NCBI GenBank assembly: GCA_016195025.1
Contig: JACQAL010000036.1
Span: forward strand, 145,411 to 209,410
From: Bacteroidota bacterium
Lineage (GTDB): Bacteria > Bacteroidota > Bacteroidia > Palsa-948
Length of the DNA stretch: 64,000 nt
Direction: 5' to 3'
Shown here: positions 52,001-59,166 of the stretch, piece after piece
Position numbering within the stretch: the first letter of the stretch is position 1
How the letters are laid out: every line of letters begins with the position of its first letter
The notes under the pieces: generated by a model
Databases searched by the model: none
What the model was told of the DNA's origin: nothing
The model's input: only the letters and a program-made list of their open reading frames with translations
Program-made: the position numbers and the translations under genes

Positions 52001-53908
52001 ATTGGTAATAGTGGACACTCCGTTTTTAACATCGCACTGCGCAAGCATGCGCGCCTTGTCGGGATTATCCAAATCGCTGGCAGAAACAGTATTGTCTTTC
52101 AACTGGAAAATCTTATATCCTTCAAAATCATACGTGGTGTCTATGCAATGAAGCGGTTTGCCGCTTGCATCGAGCAGCGCAATGGTAGCATCGTACTCGG
52201 AATAATTTTCATTGTAGTTGTTGGAGGTGGGCTTATTGGTCAGGTAAAGAATTAATTTTTTATCCAACTCCTGAATGGTAATATCGGGAGCATCGGGACC
52301 ATTGAGCACCTGGAAACAATTGTCAAAAAGTTTTTGCGCTTTGTCGTCTGCGGCTTTCATGAGGCATACCGAATTGATATTGTCAGAGCCCCGCGCCCAT
52401 ACTACACCGGCTGTTACCACATTCACAGCGCCCGGCTGCAATTTGAAGGGACCGGCAGATTCGAGCAACCTGCGGTCGCCCGGAGTATTGTTAACAGATG
52501 CTTCGCTCCAGTAAGGGAGCGTTTGGCTTGTAGAACAATTACCTCCGGTTCCCCAGTCATGGGTGTCACTGGTCTTTTGTGTACAAGGGTCACCGGGAAA
52601 TGAGTATGCGCATAGTGGTCCTCCGCTTAAGTATCCTTGTCCTCCATAGGTAAAAGGAGTTCCATCCTGCCAGGAACCGCTCATGTAATTATAATATTCC
52701 TTTGCGCCTGAAGGGTCTCTCTGCGGATAGCCGGCTCCGTTTGTAAAATGTACAAAGTGCGCCATGATTGCCTGTTCGCATATTTCATCCACCACGCAGT
52801 TGTGGTTGTTGTCTTTTCCGTCACCGGGAGTAGCAATAGGTCCCCGGAAGAAATCTATTCCGAGGGCAGGAGGCGCAATTCCATAACCCAATTCACCGGA
52901 GCAGGCAACATCGTTGTTTGTTCCATTATATACATAGCCAAGTCCTCTTTCAACATCGCAGCCCACCCAGTCATCGGTGGCGCATCCAAGGTCGGGGTCG
53001 CACCATATTGCAATGAACGTGCTGTCTAATGTTAAACTGGAGCGGTTGTAAATGCGGTAACTCAGAAAGGTCATGTTGTTAATTTCATCATCGGTGGAAA
53101 AAGCGAATGCCTGGCAATGAACTTCCAGCCCCATGGGCAGTCCTTTGGTTTCGCTGTGAATATTTCCTTTATCATTTATTACCCAGAACAAACATTCATC
53201 GCCACTGATATGGTCTTTTGGCACGCAGTTGACTTCGCTGCAGGTTCCATCGCCAAAATCAGGATAGTCGCCATCGGCAGAATTATATTTTCCATCTCCG
53301 TTTTTATCTACAAAGGGCGCTATGGTTGGCGCCTGACCCAAGGCAGCATTGCCGTTGCCGGGCCAGTTTTGTATGGCGGTGGTAGCGGCTCCTCCTCCGA
53401 TAAAGGCGGTAACTTCCGCCTGTGTAATTTTATAATGATGGTCCCATGCATTGCATTGGTCTGCTGAAATAAGAGCGGAGCCATCGGTTGTTAGCGGCCC
53501 GGGCCACCAGTCGTTTCCGGCATCGCGGTATTCTTGTCCGGCAAGGTGAAGGTTGTTTCCATTATCATACCCGCCAATCCATAAAGCGCCCGCGTAAATC
53601 GGCATAATGCCCGAGCCCTTCGGCACTTCATAAATTCCGTGCGTTTGCTGTGAATAATCCCACCACATGTCACCGCCCGTAAGATAATGCGCGCGCACAT
53701 TATTAATGTCCAAATCGGCTTGTGCCGCTCCGGGCGTACATCCGCTGAGAACAGTGGGAGGAGCGGCATTCGGCTTGCCTCCACCCTGCGAACCGGAGTT
53801 AACTGATTTGAGAGCAAAACTGCTGGGAACTGAAAACAGGCAGCAGGCAAGCATGCACGCTGCAAGAAGGGATGATTTGTTTCCAACGTTGTGTTTGGCT
53901 TTTTTCAT
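49010..53908 (-). CDS. Very large exported T9SS-type cargo (1632 residues)
   Basis: A signal peptide (1-33) precedes a large surface region rich in Asp, Gly and Trp (WWDYSQQTHGIYEVPKGSG near residues 80-98). The C-terminus (about 1530-1632) is a T9SS/FlgD-like domain: NVVPNPYYAYSGYE, TISIYNLGG, GVYIIHIEVPG. Degenerate repeats of the form GxFxxGExIxGxTSGAxAxV occur at least six times, at about 51225-51390 and 49915-50310. No enzymatic motif is recognised. No promoter is seen in the 449 bases upstream, so it is probably read from the TonB receptor gene through the array at 54017-54205. Confidence 0.85.
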   Translation of the reverse strand: MKKAKHNVGNKSSLLAACMLACCLFSVPSSFALKSVNSGSQGGGKPNAAPPTVLSGCTPGAAQADLDINNVRAHYLTGGDMWWDYSQQTHGIYEVPKGSGIMPIYAGALWIGGYDNGNNLHLAGQEYRDAGNDWWPGPLTTDGSALISADQCNAWDHHYKITQAEVTAFIGGGAATTAIQNWPGNGNAALGQAPTIAPFVDKNGDGKYNSADGDYPDFGDGTCSEVNCVPKDHISGDECLFWVINDKGNIHSETKGLPMGLEVHCQAFAFSTDDEINNMTFLSYRIYNRSSLTLDSTFIAIWCDPDLGCATDDWVGCDVERGLGYVYNGTNNDVACSGELGYGIAPPALGIDFFRGPIATPGDGKDNNHNCVVDEICEQAIMAHFVHFTNGAGYPQRDPSGAKEYYNYMSGSWQDGTPFTYGGQGYLSGGPLCAYSFPGDPCTQKTSDTHDWGTGGNCSTSQTLPYWSEASVNNTPGDRRLLESAGPFKLQPGAVNVVTAGVVWARGSDNINSVCLMKAADDKAQKLFDNCFQVLNGPDAPDITIQELDKKLILYLTNKPTSNNYNENYSEYDATIALLDASGKPLHCIDTTYDFEGYKIFQLKDNTVSASDLDNPDKARMLAQCDVKNGVSTITNYVFNAQLNAIVPSVQVTGDDKGVFHSLVVTKDLFALGDPTIVNHHTYYYMAVAYGYNQFKPYKQDATPDLSQNKCSNFTNGVANSTITATFDGQKKPYKQGRRNLHSYSGIPHNPAPYSGGTSMSAAYGSQPGITRVEGNGNGGQYLELTSATTSSILSASDNRAKSLEYVAGYGPINVKVVDPLNVPDATNFTLKFDSTARIDYQMLGGTFKVGEKIKGRTSGATGTIAFANSSRLRVTAVSGSFRLGEVIYGPGPFPNPTPTDSAKIQNYLSAPAGGSIGKSNWILINNTTGDTVWSDQTVERVYENIVPQYGISVAVLQAGEPGSAASVNNGYLSSSMTFADETKNWLTGVADINALSYANWIRSGTHITNPSKVDPWQDDYVGLDDNEIYAGVVDGTWAPYRLTARTDNAAIPATPSDHFDWSSYYGGTMFSPKINYMGTVKLSDLSSVDVVLTSDKSKWSRCVVLEMCEDSNYSVSTAPTEKYRARKLDYRKAFSVDKNGNTDTSYDFPTGMGWFPGYAINVETGERLNIAFGENSALSKVSSRKVLTYNLRGTITYAGLKGTFMNSESITAYTNGGTARVVNAGATLTIDSISGIISAGDVIVGAKSGAKATVTSFTAPTFQDAKDAPMLLNGETVTGATSLAKGDILIQNNSDNTASIAILTNVTGTFSNGEVITGGTSGAVASVISFSAYDFNQNGADMTWNPTSTKYGSAPWAMGKQASGTDPALFGGYHYIYIFGHNRDVSSVQTITVPRYDGCKQIRTTMGLNNGQPANPQLKDIYRDAMWVNIPLLNSGHSLLESDVTVRLRVAKSYKIGYSPALTVVGTKNIIADTASTAFGQNRNLPMYTFSTDGIATHTNLNDSAVSALDLINVVPNPYYAYSGYETKGVETKILITNLPEQCTISIYNLGGTLIRRIKKGEAYDPHPAFDSEVKSNALSTWDGSRYWDLKNNAGTPISSGVYIIHIEVPGVGEKILKWFGIMRPLDVGSF

Positions 53909-54357
53909 AGTACCTTGTATTAGTATATTAATTGCTTTATGCGTTTTCTATTAGATTTATTTTATACTGTTGAATTATTGTGAATTTTAGAATACTTTAC
54001 AAGTTCCACCGCACGCGTAGAGTGTTCTACCGCACGCGTAGAGTGTTCTACCGCATGCGTAGAGTGTTCTACCGCACGGGTAGAGTGTTCTACCGCACGG
54101 GTGGAGTATTCCACCGGACGGGTGGAGTGTTCCACCGGAGCAGCAGAGTATTCCACCGGAGCAGCAGAGTATTCCACCGGAGCAGCAGAGTATTCCACCG
54201 GTGGAGTGGAACAGCATGCGCGGCAAGCGTTGTTAATGCCGGTTACCATTTTATATGCTGCTTTCATTGTTTGCATTGCTGGTTTCGCAGTTATAGTTTC
54301 TATCGGTTTGGTTTCTTCTTCTATGAGTACTGATAATGTTCATGTCCATTAAATTCA
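53909..54357. other. 449-base intergenic region with a 21-bp array
   Basis: Between the cargo start (53908) and the TonB receptor stop (54358). It holds the array at 54017-54205 and no TAnnTTTG box facing the cargo. Because the 21-mer lacks stops, several frames are open on both strands. One plus-strand frame ends in a 38-codon hydrophobic segment (54236-54352), for which I see no promoter or ribosome site. Confidence 0.7.
54017..54205. repeat. 21-bp tandem dyad array (nine units) with arm covariation
   Basis: Units start at 54017 and then every 21 bases to 54185. Each has a 5-bp arm, 4-base centre, 5-bp arm and 7-base spacer. Units 1-4 are GTAGA-GTGT-TCTAC, units 5-6 GTGGA-GTRT-TCCAC. Both arms change together, so pairing is kept. 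Units 7-9 are GCAGA-GTAT-TCCAC, where two pairs are lost. Spacers drift from CGCACGC to CGGAGCA. A degenerate unit precedes it, and the perfect palindrome TCCACCGGTGGA closes it. It sits inside a leftward run of cargo genes. Confidence 0.95.
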
Positions 54358-57300
54358 TTAAAAATTAAACACTACGCCTATCCTGATTCTTCGCGGTATG
54401 CTGTAATTGGAAGGATTCGGCAATTTGGCGCGGTATAAATCAACAAAGGAGGTCGGGCTGGCATATCCCTGAATCACCCCCTGATTGCCGGGATAAGAAA
54501 GATAGCCGTCATCCGCAGGGTCGCCAGTATGGCGATACACGTTCAGGATATTTTTAGTGTTGAACAGGTTTAAGATTTGCACATACGCGGTCAAACTATA
54601 GCGGCTTGCTTTATCTTCGGAACTTTTTGTTTTAAGGGCAATATTTTTATCAAGGCGAAGGTCCACCCTGTATTGCCAGGGCATGTTGGAACCATTGATA
54701 TCTCCTCCAAGGTTGCTCGGCTGGTTAAGCCCTAAAAGAACCTGTGTTCCATTGTTGCCGTTTCCGCTCACTACATTTGAGAGGCGGCTGTATGGCAGCC
54801 CGCTTCCCATGCGGAAAATAAGATTACCGCCAAAGTTTTCAAATACGGCTTTTGCCCATGCTGCCTGAGGTCCGCGGTAATCCTTTCCTCCGCCAAAACG
54901 GTAATCATAATTTAACACGATGGCATGGCGCTGGTCGAAATCGGCAGGATAAACGGAGCGAAGGTTGGGCTGACCTGCCGCAATTACACCGGAAGCAGAA
55001 GAAGCGGCAGAGCCGGTGGCTTCGGCAAACTGCAGCGTATAACTTGCGGTTAACTGCGAACTCGCAGTCCTGCGCAAATCATATTTCACGGTGAATCCTT
55101 TTACGTTTCCAAAATCAATATTATCGTAAGTAATATAACTTACGGGATAAGCATCCAGCACGTTCCTCTGCTGAAGCATGTTTTTCATCTGGCGGTAATA
55201 GGCGGAAAGGGTAAGGGCTGAATTTTTCCGCTCGCTTAATGTTTGCGTAAATCCTAATTCATAATCAATGGTCTTCTCCGGCTTCAGCGCAGGATTTCCA
55301 ATGGTGCTGAAGTAGCCGCTTTGAATAAACAAATAGTCAGTGGGAGAAAATTGTCCGTTGGCAGGCGGGCGCTGTGTCAGCATATCATAATGCGCAAAAA
55401 ACTGGGCGCGGTCTGAAATAGGAAATGCAAACGCAATGCGGGGCATAAGGTTAACCTGCGTTTTATACATCTTGAATACTTTATCTGTTGACGAAGAATC
55501 TAAAAATTTCTCGCCCGGATATTTCAGGTAGGGCTGAATGGAGCCGCTGGTGGTTTGATGCGCAATCAAAGTAGGGTCGGTTACCAGCACGCCATTGGCA
55601 TCGTACCAGGTATCGCCATTGCGGTAGCCCACTACTTTGCTGGGGTTCTTCACATCATCTACATACACCACGTAATCGGAACCCATGTTGGAAGGATGCT
55701 TGAATTTGCTGTCCTCGCTTACCGTGTATGCTTCGTACAGGAGATATTTATCCTGCAGCATCGGCTGGTTGGCATTGAATGCATCCATACGCAAGCCGAT
55801 ATTGAATTTCATATCCTTGATATCAAATTTATCCTGGATATATCCCGATACATAGACGGGCTGAAAAGCGGGAATGGTACGGATATGGTTTCCATCGGAA
55901 GTGGTATCCTTATAAAAGGACTTTAATGCATCTAAGTTGAATTGCTTGTTGGATAATTTTTTATTGTCGTAAGAATATCCGTAATAACTGATGTATGAAT
56001 TTCCGTTGTTCAGCAATTCATCGGGAGAGAACATGCTGATGTTTAACTGGGTTGGGTCGAGCATATCAATATCCACCCATTCGTTATCCTGTTTTCCCAA
56101 ACTCTGCCTTACATTTTTTCCAAAAGTGCTTTCAGCAGAAGAATTGTTTACATACGGATGGTCATAATAAGGAATGCCGTTTGCATCTACATGATTCAAT
56201 GTTTTGACAAAGGTGTCTAACTGGGTAAGATGCTTGTTCATTAACTGGCGGCCCAGCGTCCACAATCCGGTAGGGTTAACGTACCATGCGCGGTCTACTC
56301 TTTTTTCGTAATCAAATCCCGCCTGTATAGCGTGGTTTTTTATATCGGTGGAAAAAGTTCCGGTAATGCGAAGTTGATTGCGCTGAAGGTTATGATAGCC
56401 GTTATACTGCCGGCCGGTGTTGTGCCAGAGCGAATACGGGCTTTGCGGACGGTCACCATTGCGCATACCGATGGGATATAAATCATCAATTGTTTTCGGA
56501 GCAGGCATGAGAGAATAATAATCGGTGGTGTAATTGGCAGCGAGCGGATTCAAATCGCCTGCTGTAAATTTCACAGCCGTATCCGCCCAGGTATTTTGAG
56601 AATAATATTTAACATTTCCTGCCGAGTCCTTTACCGCAGTGTAAACCGGTTTTCTGTCGGTTTCAAATTTTCCCACATATCCGTAATTGAAATAATTATT
56701 TTTATGCGCATCGCTTTGTTCTGTCTCATTGTATTTGCTGTAACCCACCTGCAGCGTATAGTAGGCATTCTGAAAGAGTGCGGTTGTTTTATCGTCTTTG
56801 GAATGCTGTTTTCCGAGGCGGTGAGTAATTTTTGCATACATCCTCATGTTATTGTAAATCACCTGCGGATTATGAGAAGGATTCAGAAGAGAATATTCAT
56901 AAACAAAATCATGGTAATTGCCATGGTCGAAAGAGCCGCCCAATGTTACGGTAAGGTTATCCATCGGCTTGTAATCAATTTTTCCGCCCAGTCGCACCGA
57001 GTTGCTTTTTACATTCTGCCTCGCCTTGATGTGCTCAAGGTCATCGCTGGTCAGATAATCGGCTGCGAGAATGGCACCGGTCGCATCCGGATTTGTTATT
57101 AACGGATGCTCTTCGAGTTGCTTGAGTTTATCATCTTTCACTTTATATACTCCGGCAGCAGTAGGGCTGGGGTCTTTTTCAGAATTTACTTCGCCCGAGA
57201 AAAAGAATCCGAGTTTCGGGTGAACCTGCCCGGTGCTGTCTTTCTTTGCTCCGATGGGACCGCCCACATCAAAGTTGACATAGTTTTCTCCGAACTTATC

Positions 57301-58071
57301 GGTGAGTTGGGAAGTTTTCATTTCCACACCGCCATAATATTCAGGGCGGATTCCACCGCGGGTGGTAATGTTGATAATGCCTCCTGTTGCATCTCCGTAT
57401 TGCGCGGGAATTCCACCCGTGATTACGGAAATCTGTTCAATGTCTGATTCGGGAAGCCCTGCGGTTCCGCGCGCGGGAACTCCGTCAATATAATAACGTG
57501 TTGCCCCTCCATCAGGATTTATATTATTGGGTTTGCCGCCATCATCCTGCCTGCTTCCCCTGAGAGAAAGCGCAGCGCCTTCATCTGACTGAAATACTCC
57601 TGCGGTGGTGGATGCAACTGAATTCACATTGTGCGTAGGCATGGCTTCAAACTGCTCGCGCGTTACCGTGCCGCCTTGCTTTGTGTCGGGGTCAATAAGA
57701 GGAACGGTATATTCCACCACTTCAAAAGTTTTTATTTCCTGCATGGTGGTTTTCACTTTCAAATCCTGGTAAGTGGTTTTGTCGGCACCGACAATAACAC
57801 CGGAAATTTGTAAAGGAGCATAGCCAACGGCTACCGCTTTCAGATTATATTTCCCCGGAGGAATTGGTTTGATGGTGAAGTTGCCGTCAATGTCGGCAAC
57901 GGTTTTTGCCACTGCGTTTCCGGCTTGCTCCAACTGCACATTGGCGAAAGAAATTCCTTCTCCGTTTGTTTCGTCAATCACTTTTCCTTTCAGGGCTCCG
58001 GTTTGCGCGAAGGCGGCTGTTCCTGCGGTGAGTGCTGTAAGTAAGAAGACAGCGTAGATTTTTTTAATCAT
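54358..58071 (-). CDS. TonB-dependent receptor with N-terminal carboxypeptidase-regulatory domain
   Basis: Outer-membrane active transporter of 1237 residues: signal peptide (1-22), carboxypeptidase-D regulatory-like domain (27-112; GALKGKVIDETNGEGISFANV), plug (about 130-260; TGGIPAQYGDATGGIINITTRGG) and a 22-strand-type barrel ending PRRIRIGVVFNF. No SusD partner follows, so the substrate cannot be guessed. Downstream are T9SS cargo genes and a PorV/PorQ relative. A TTTG-N21-TACATTTG promoter (58236-58268) gives a leader of about 160 bases containing a TTGCG-TTCG-CGCAA hairpin (58109-58122). Confidence 0.95.
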   Translation of the reverse strand: MIKKIYAVFLLTALTAGTAAFAQTGALKGKVIDETNGEGISFANVQLEQAGNAVAKTVADIDGNFTIKPIPPGKYNLKAVAVGYAPLQISGVIVGADKTTYQDLKVKTTMQEIKTFEVVEYTVPLIDPDTKQGGTVTREQFEAMPTHNVNSVASTTAGVFQSDEGAALSLRGSRQDDGGKPNNINPDGGATRYYIDGVPARGTAGLPESDIEQISVITGGIPAQYGDATGGIINITTRGGIRPEYYGGVEMKTSQLTDKFGENYVNFDVGGPIGAKKDSTGQVHPKLGFFFSGEVNSEKDPSPTAAGVYKVKDDKLKQLEEHPLITNPDATGAILAADYLTSDDLEHIKARQNVKSNSVRLGGKIDYKPMDNLTVTLGGSFDHGNYHDFVYEYSLLNPSHNPQVIYNNMRMYAKITHRLGKQHSKDDKTTALFQNAYYTLQVGYSKYNETEQSDAHKNNYFNYGYVGKFETDRKPVYTAVKDSAGNVKYYSQNTWADTAVKFTAGDLNPLAANYTTDYYSLMPAPKTIDDLYPIGMRNGDRPQSPYSLWHNTGRQYNGYHNLQRNQLRITGTFSTDIKNHAIQAGFDYEKRVDRAWYVNPTGLWTLGRQLMNKHLTQLDTFVKTLNHVDANGIPYYDHPYVNNSSAESTFGKNVRQSLGKQDNEWVDIDMLDPTQLNISMFSPDELLNNGNSYISYYGYSYDNKKLSNKQFNLDALKSFYKDTTSDGNHIRTIPAFQPVYVSGYIQDKFDIKDMKFNIGLRMDAFNANQPMLQDKYLLYEAYTVSEDSKFKHPSNMGSDYVVYVDDVKNPSKVVGYRNGDTWYDANGVLVTDPTLIAHQTTSGSIQPYLKYPGEKFLDSSSTDKVFKMYKTQVNLMPRIAFAFPISDRAQFFAHYDMLTQRPPANGQFSPTDYLFIQSGYFSTIGNPALKPEKTIDYELGFTQTLSERKNSALTLSAYYRQMKNMLQQRNVLDAYPVSYITYDNIDFGNVKGFTVKYDLRRTASSQLTASYTLQFAEATGSAASSASGVIAAGQPNLRSVYPADFDQRHAIVLNYDYRFGGGKDYRGPQAAWAKAVFENFGGNLIFRMGSGLPYSRLSNVVSGNGNNGTQVLLGLNQPSNLGGDINGSNMPWQYRVDLRLDKNIALKTKSSEDKASRYSLTAYVQILNLFNTKNILNVYRHTGDPADDGYLSYPGNQGVIQGYASPTSFVDLYRAKLPNPSNYSIPRRIRIGVVFNF

Positions 58072-58235
58072 ATTCTGAATATTTAATTTTTAATGTCGGA
58101 AAATAAATTTGCGCGAACGCAATTTTTCTTTTTGCAAATGAATGCTGTATGTAAAGCGATTCGCAGTCAATTCTAAAATCATTTTTTCTTTCTCCGGGAA
58201 ATCGGGATTGAGAAAGAATATTTTTAAAGAGCGGG

Positions 58236-58268
58236 CAAATGTATAAAAATATAAATGTCATCACCAAA
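58236..58268 (-). promoter_or_regulatory. Promoter of the TonB receptor gene
   Basis: On the minus strand, TTTG (58265-58268), 21 bases, TACATTTG (58236-58243). Transcription would start about 58229, about 158 bases before the ATG at 58071. Confidence 0.65.
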
Positions 58269-58360
58269 TTTTTTTTCGTTGTGTTTTTCAGAACAAGAGA
58301 GCAAATTTTTTCTTACAGGACAAATGTACGGCATCAACCTGATGTTTGTTGCGGCAAATT

Positions 58361-58395
58361 AGTAAGTGGTAGGAAAAATTTAGTAACTGGTAAGT
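58361..58395. repeat. Direct repeat with 21-bp period after the LytTR gene
   Basis: AGTAAGT, GGTAGGA, AAAATTT, AGTAACT and GGTAAGT are in 7-bp register, so AGTAAGTGGTA and AGTAACTGGTA repeat 21 bases apart, one base from the LytTR stop. LytTR sites also repeat near 21 bases, but these copies match that consensus poorly. Confidence 0.6.
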
Positions 58396-58396
58396 T

Positions 58397-59140
58397 TTAT
58401 TTCAGCCGCTGGAGCAAATCATCTCTTTTCCTGCGTGAAACTTCTACTTTGCTTCCATCGCTCATTTCGGCATAGCCGCCATCTTCTTTCATAAAACGAA
58501 CCATGTGAGCCATATTAATAAGATTGGAATGATGCACGCGCACAAAATCTTTTTCCGGCAAAAGGTCTTCATACTGTTTCAACGTTCCGGATACGAGCAG
58601 TTTTTTCCCGTTGGAAAGAAATACATTCGTATAGTTATCATTCGCTTCGCAACGGATAATATCTTTTATGGATACAATTTCATACGCATGTCCGCTGGGA
58701 AATGTGATTTTACTGAACTGGTCTTCTTTTTGTTTTACATTTTCAAGAAGCGAACGGAGATTTTCTTCGTTAGAAAATTTTTGATTTCGTCCAGCTATTT
58801 TTCCCACCGCAATTTTTAATTCTTCCGCATCAATCGGCTTCAGCAAATAATCAAGCGCGCTGTATTTGATTGCCTTGATGGCAAATTTTTCATGAGCCGT
58901 TGTGAAAATGACTTCGAACTTTAAATCGGAAAGTTTTTCCAAAACATCAAATCCGCTTCCATCGCCCAGCATTACATCGAGAAAAATTAAATCGGGTTTT
59001 GTTTTGTAGAAAAGATCATATCCTTCTTTCACGCTTCCGGCTTTGCCGAGAAGAGAAACTTCCGGACAATTTCTTTTCAATAATTCTTCAAGTGCGCTTG
59101 CACTTTTTTTCTCGTCTTCGATTATGATTGCATTAATCAT
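58397..59140 (-). CDS. LytTR-family response regulator
   Basis: Receiver domain (1-120) with phosphoacceptor Asp55 (LIFLDVMLG) and acidic pocket IIEDEKK, then a LytTR DNA-binding domain (about 145-247; EANDNYTNVFLSNGKKLLVSGTL and FVRVHHSNLINMAHM). 247 residues, standard. Transcribed 26 bases after the propeller histidine kinase, its expected partner. The TonB receptor gene follows after 325 bases and is a plausible target by position. Confidence 0.95.
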   Translation of the reverse strand: MINAIIIEDEKKSASALEELLKRNCPEVSLLGKAGSVKEGYDLFYKTKPDLIFLDVMLGDGSGFDVLEKLSDLKFEVIFTTAHEKFAIKAIKYSALDYLLKPIDAEELKIAVGKIAGRNQKFSNEENLRSLLENVKQKEDQFSKITFPSGHAYEIVSIKDIIRCEANDNYTNVFLSNGKKLLVSGTLKQYEDLLPEKDFVRVHHSNLINMAHMVRFMKEDGGYAEMSDGSKVEVSRRKRDDLLQRLK

Positions 59141-59166
59141 TATTATTACGAAAATACAAATTGGGT

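Larger units (their letters stand above)
58072..58396. other. 325-base regulatory region between the LytTR regulator and TonB receptor genes
   Basis: Holds the TonB receptor promoter (58236-58268), a second CAAATGTA box (58321-58328) without a well-spaced partner, a UUCG-loop hairpin in the leader (58109-58122), and a 7-bp-word direct-repeat tract (58361-58395). No gene is supported. Confidence 0.7.

Noticed and set aside
41982-54205. CRISPR arrays
   Set aside because: Units are contiguous 21-mers with near-constant 7-base spacers and no unique spacer sequences, and no cas genes are nearby.
53962-54352. Open frames across array 2 on both strands, one ending in a hydrophobic segment
   Set aside because: Frames on both strands are open because the 21-mer lacks stops. 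The hydrophobic plus-strand tail (54236-54352) has an ATG but no promoter or ribosome site, so I left it uncalled.
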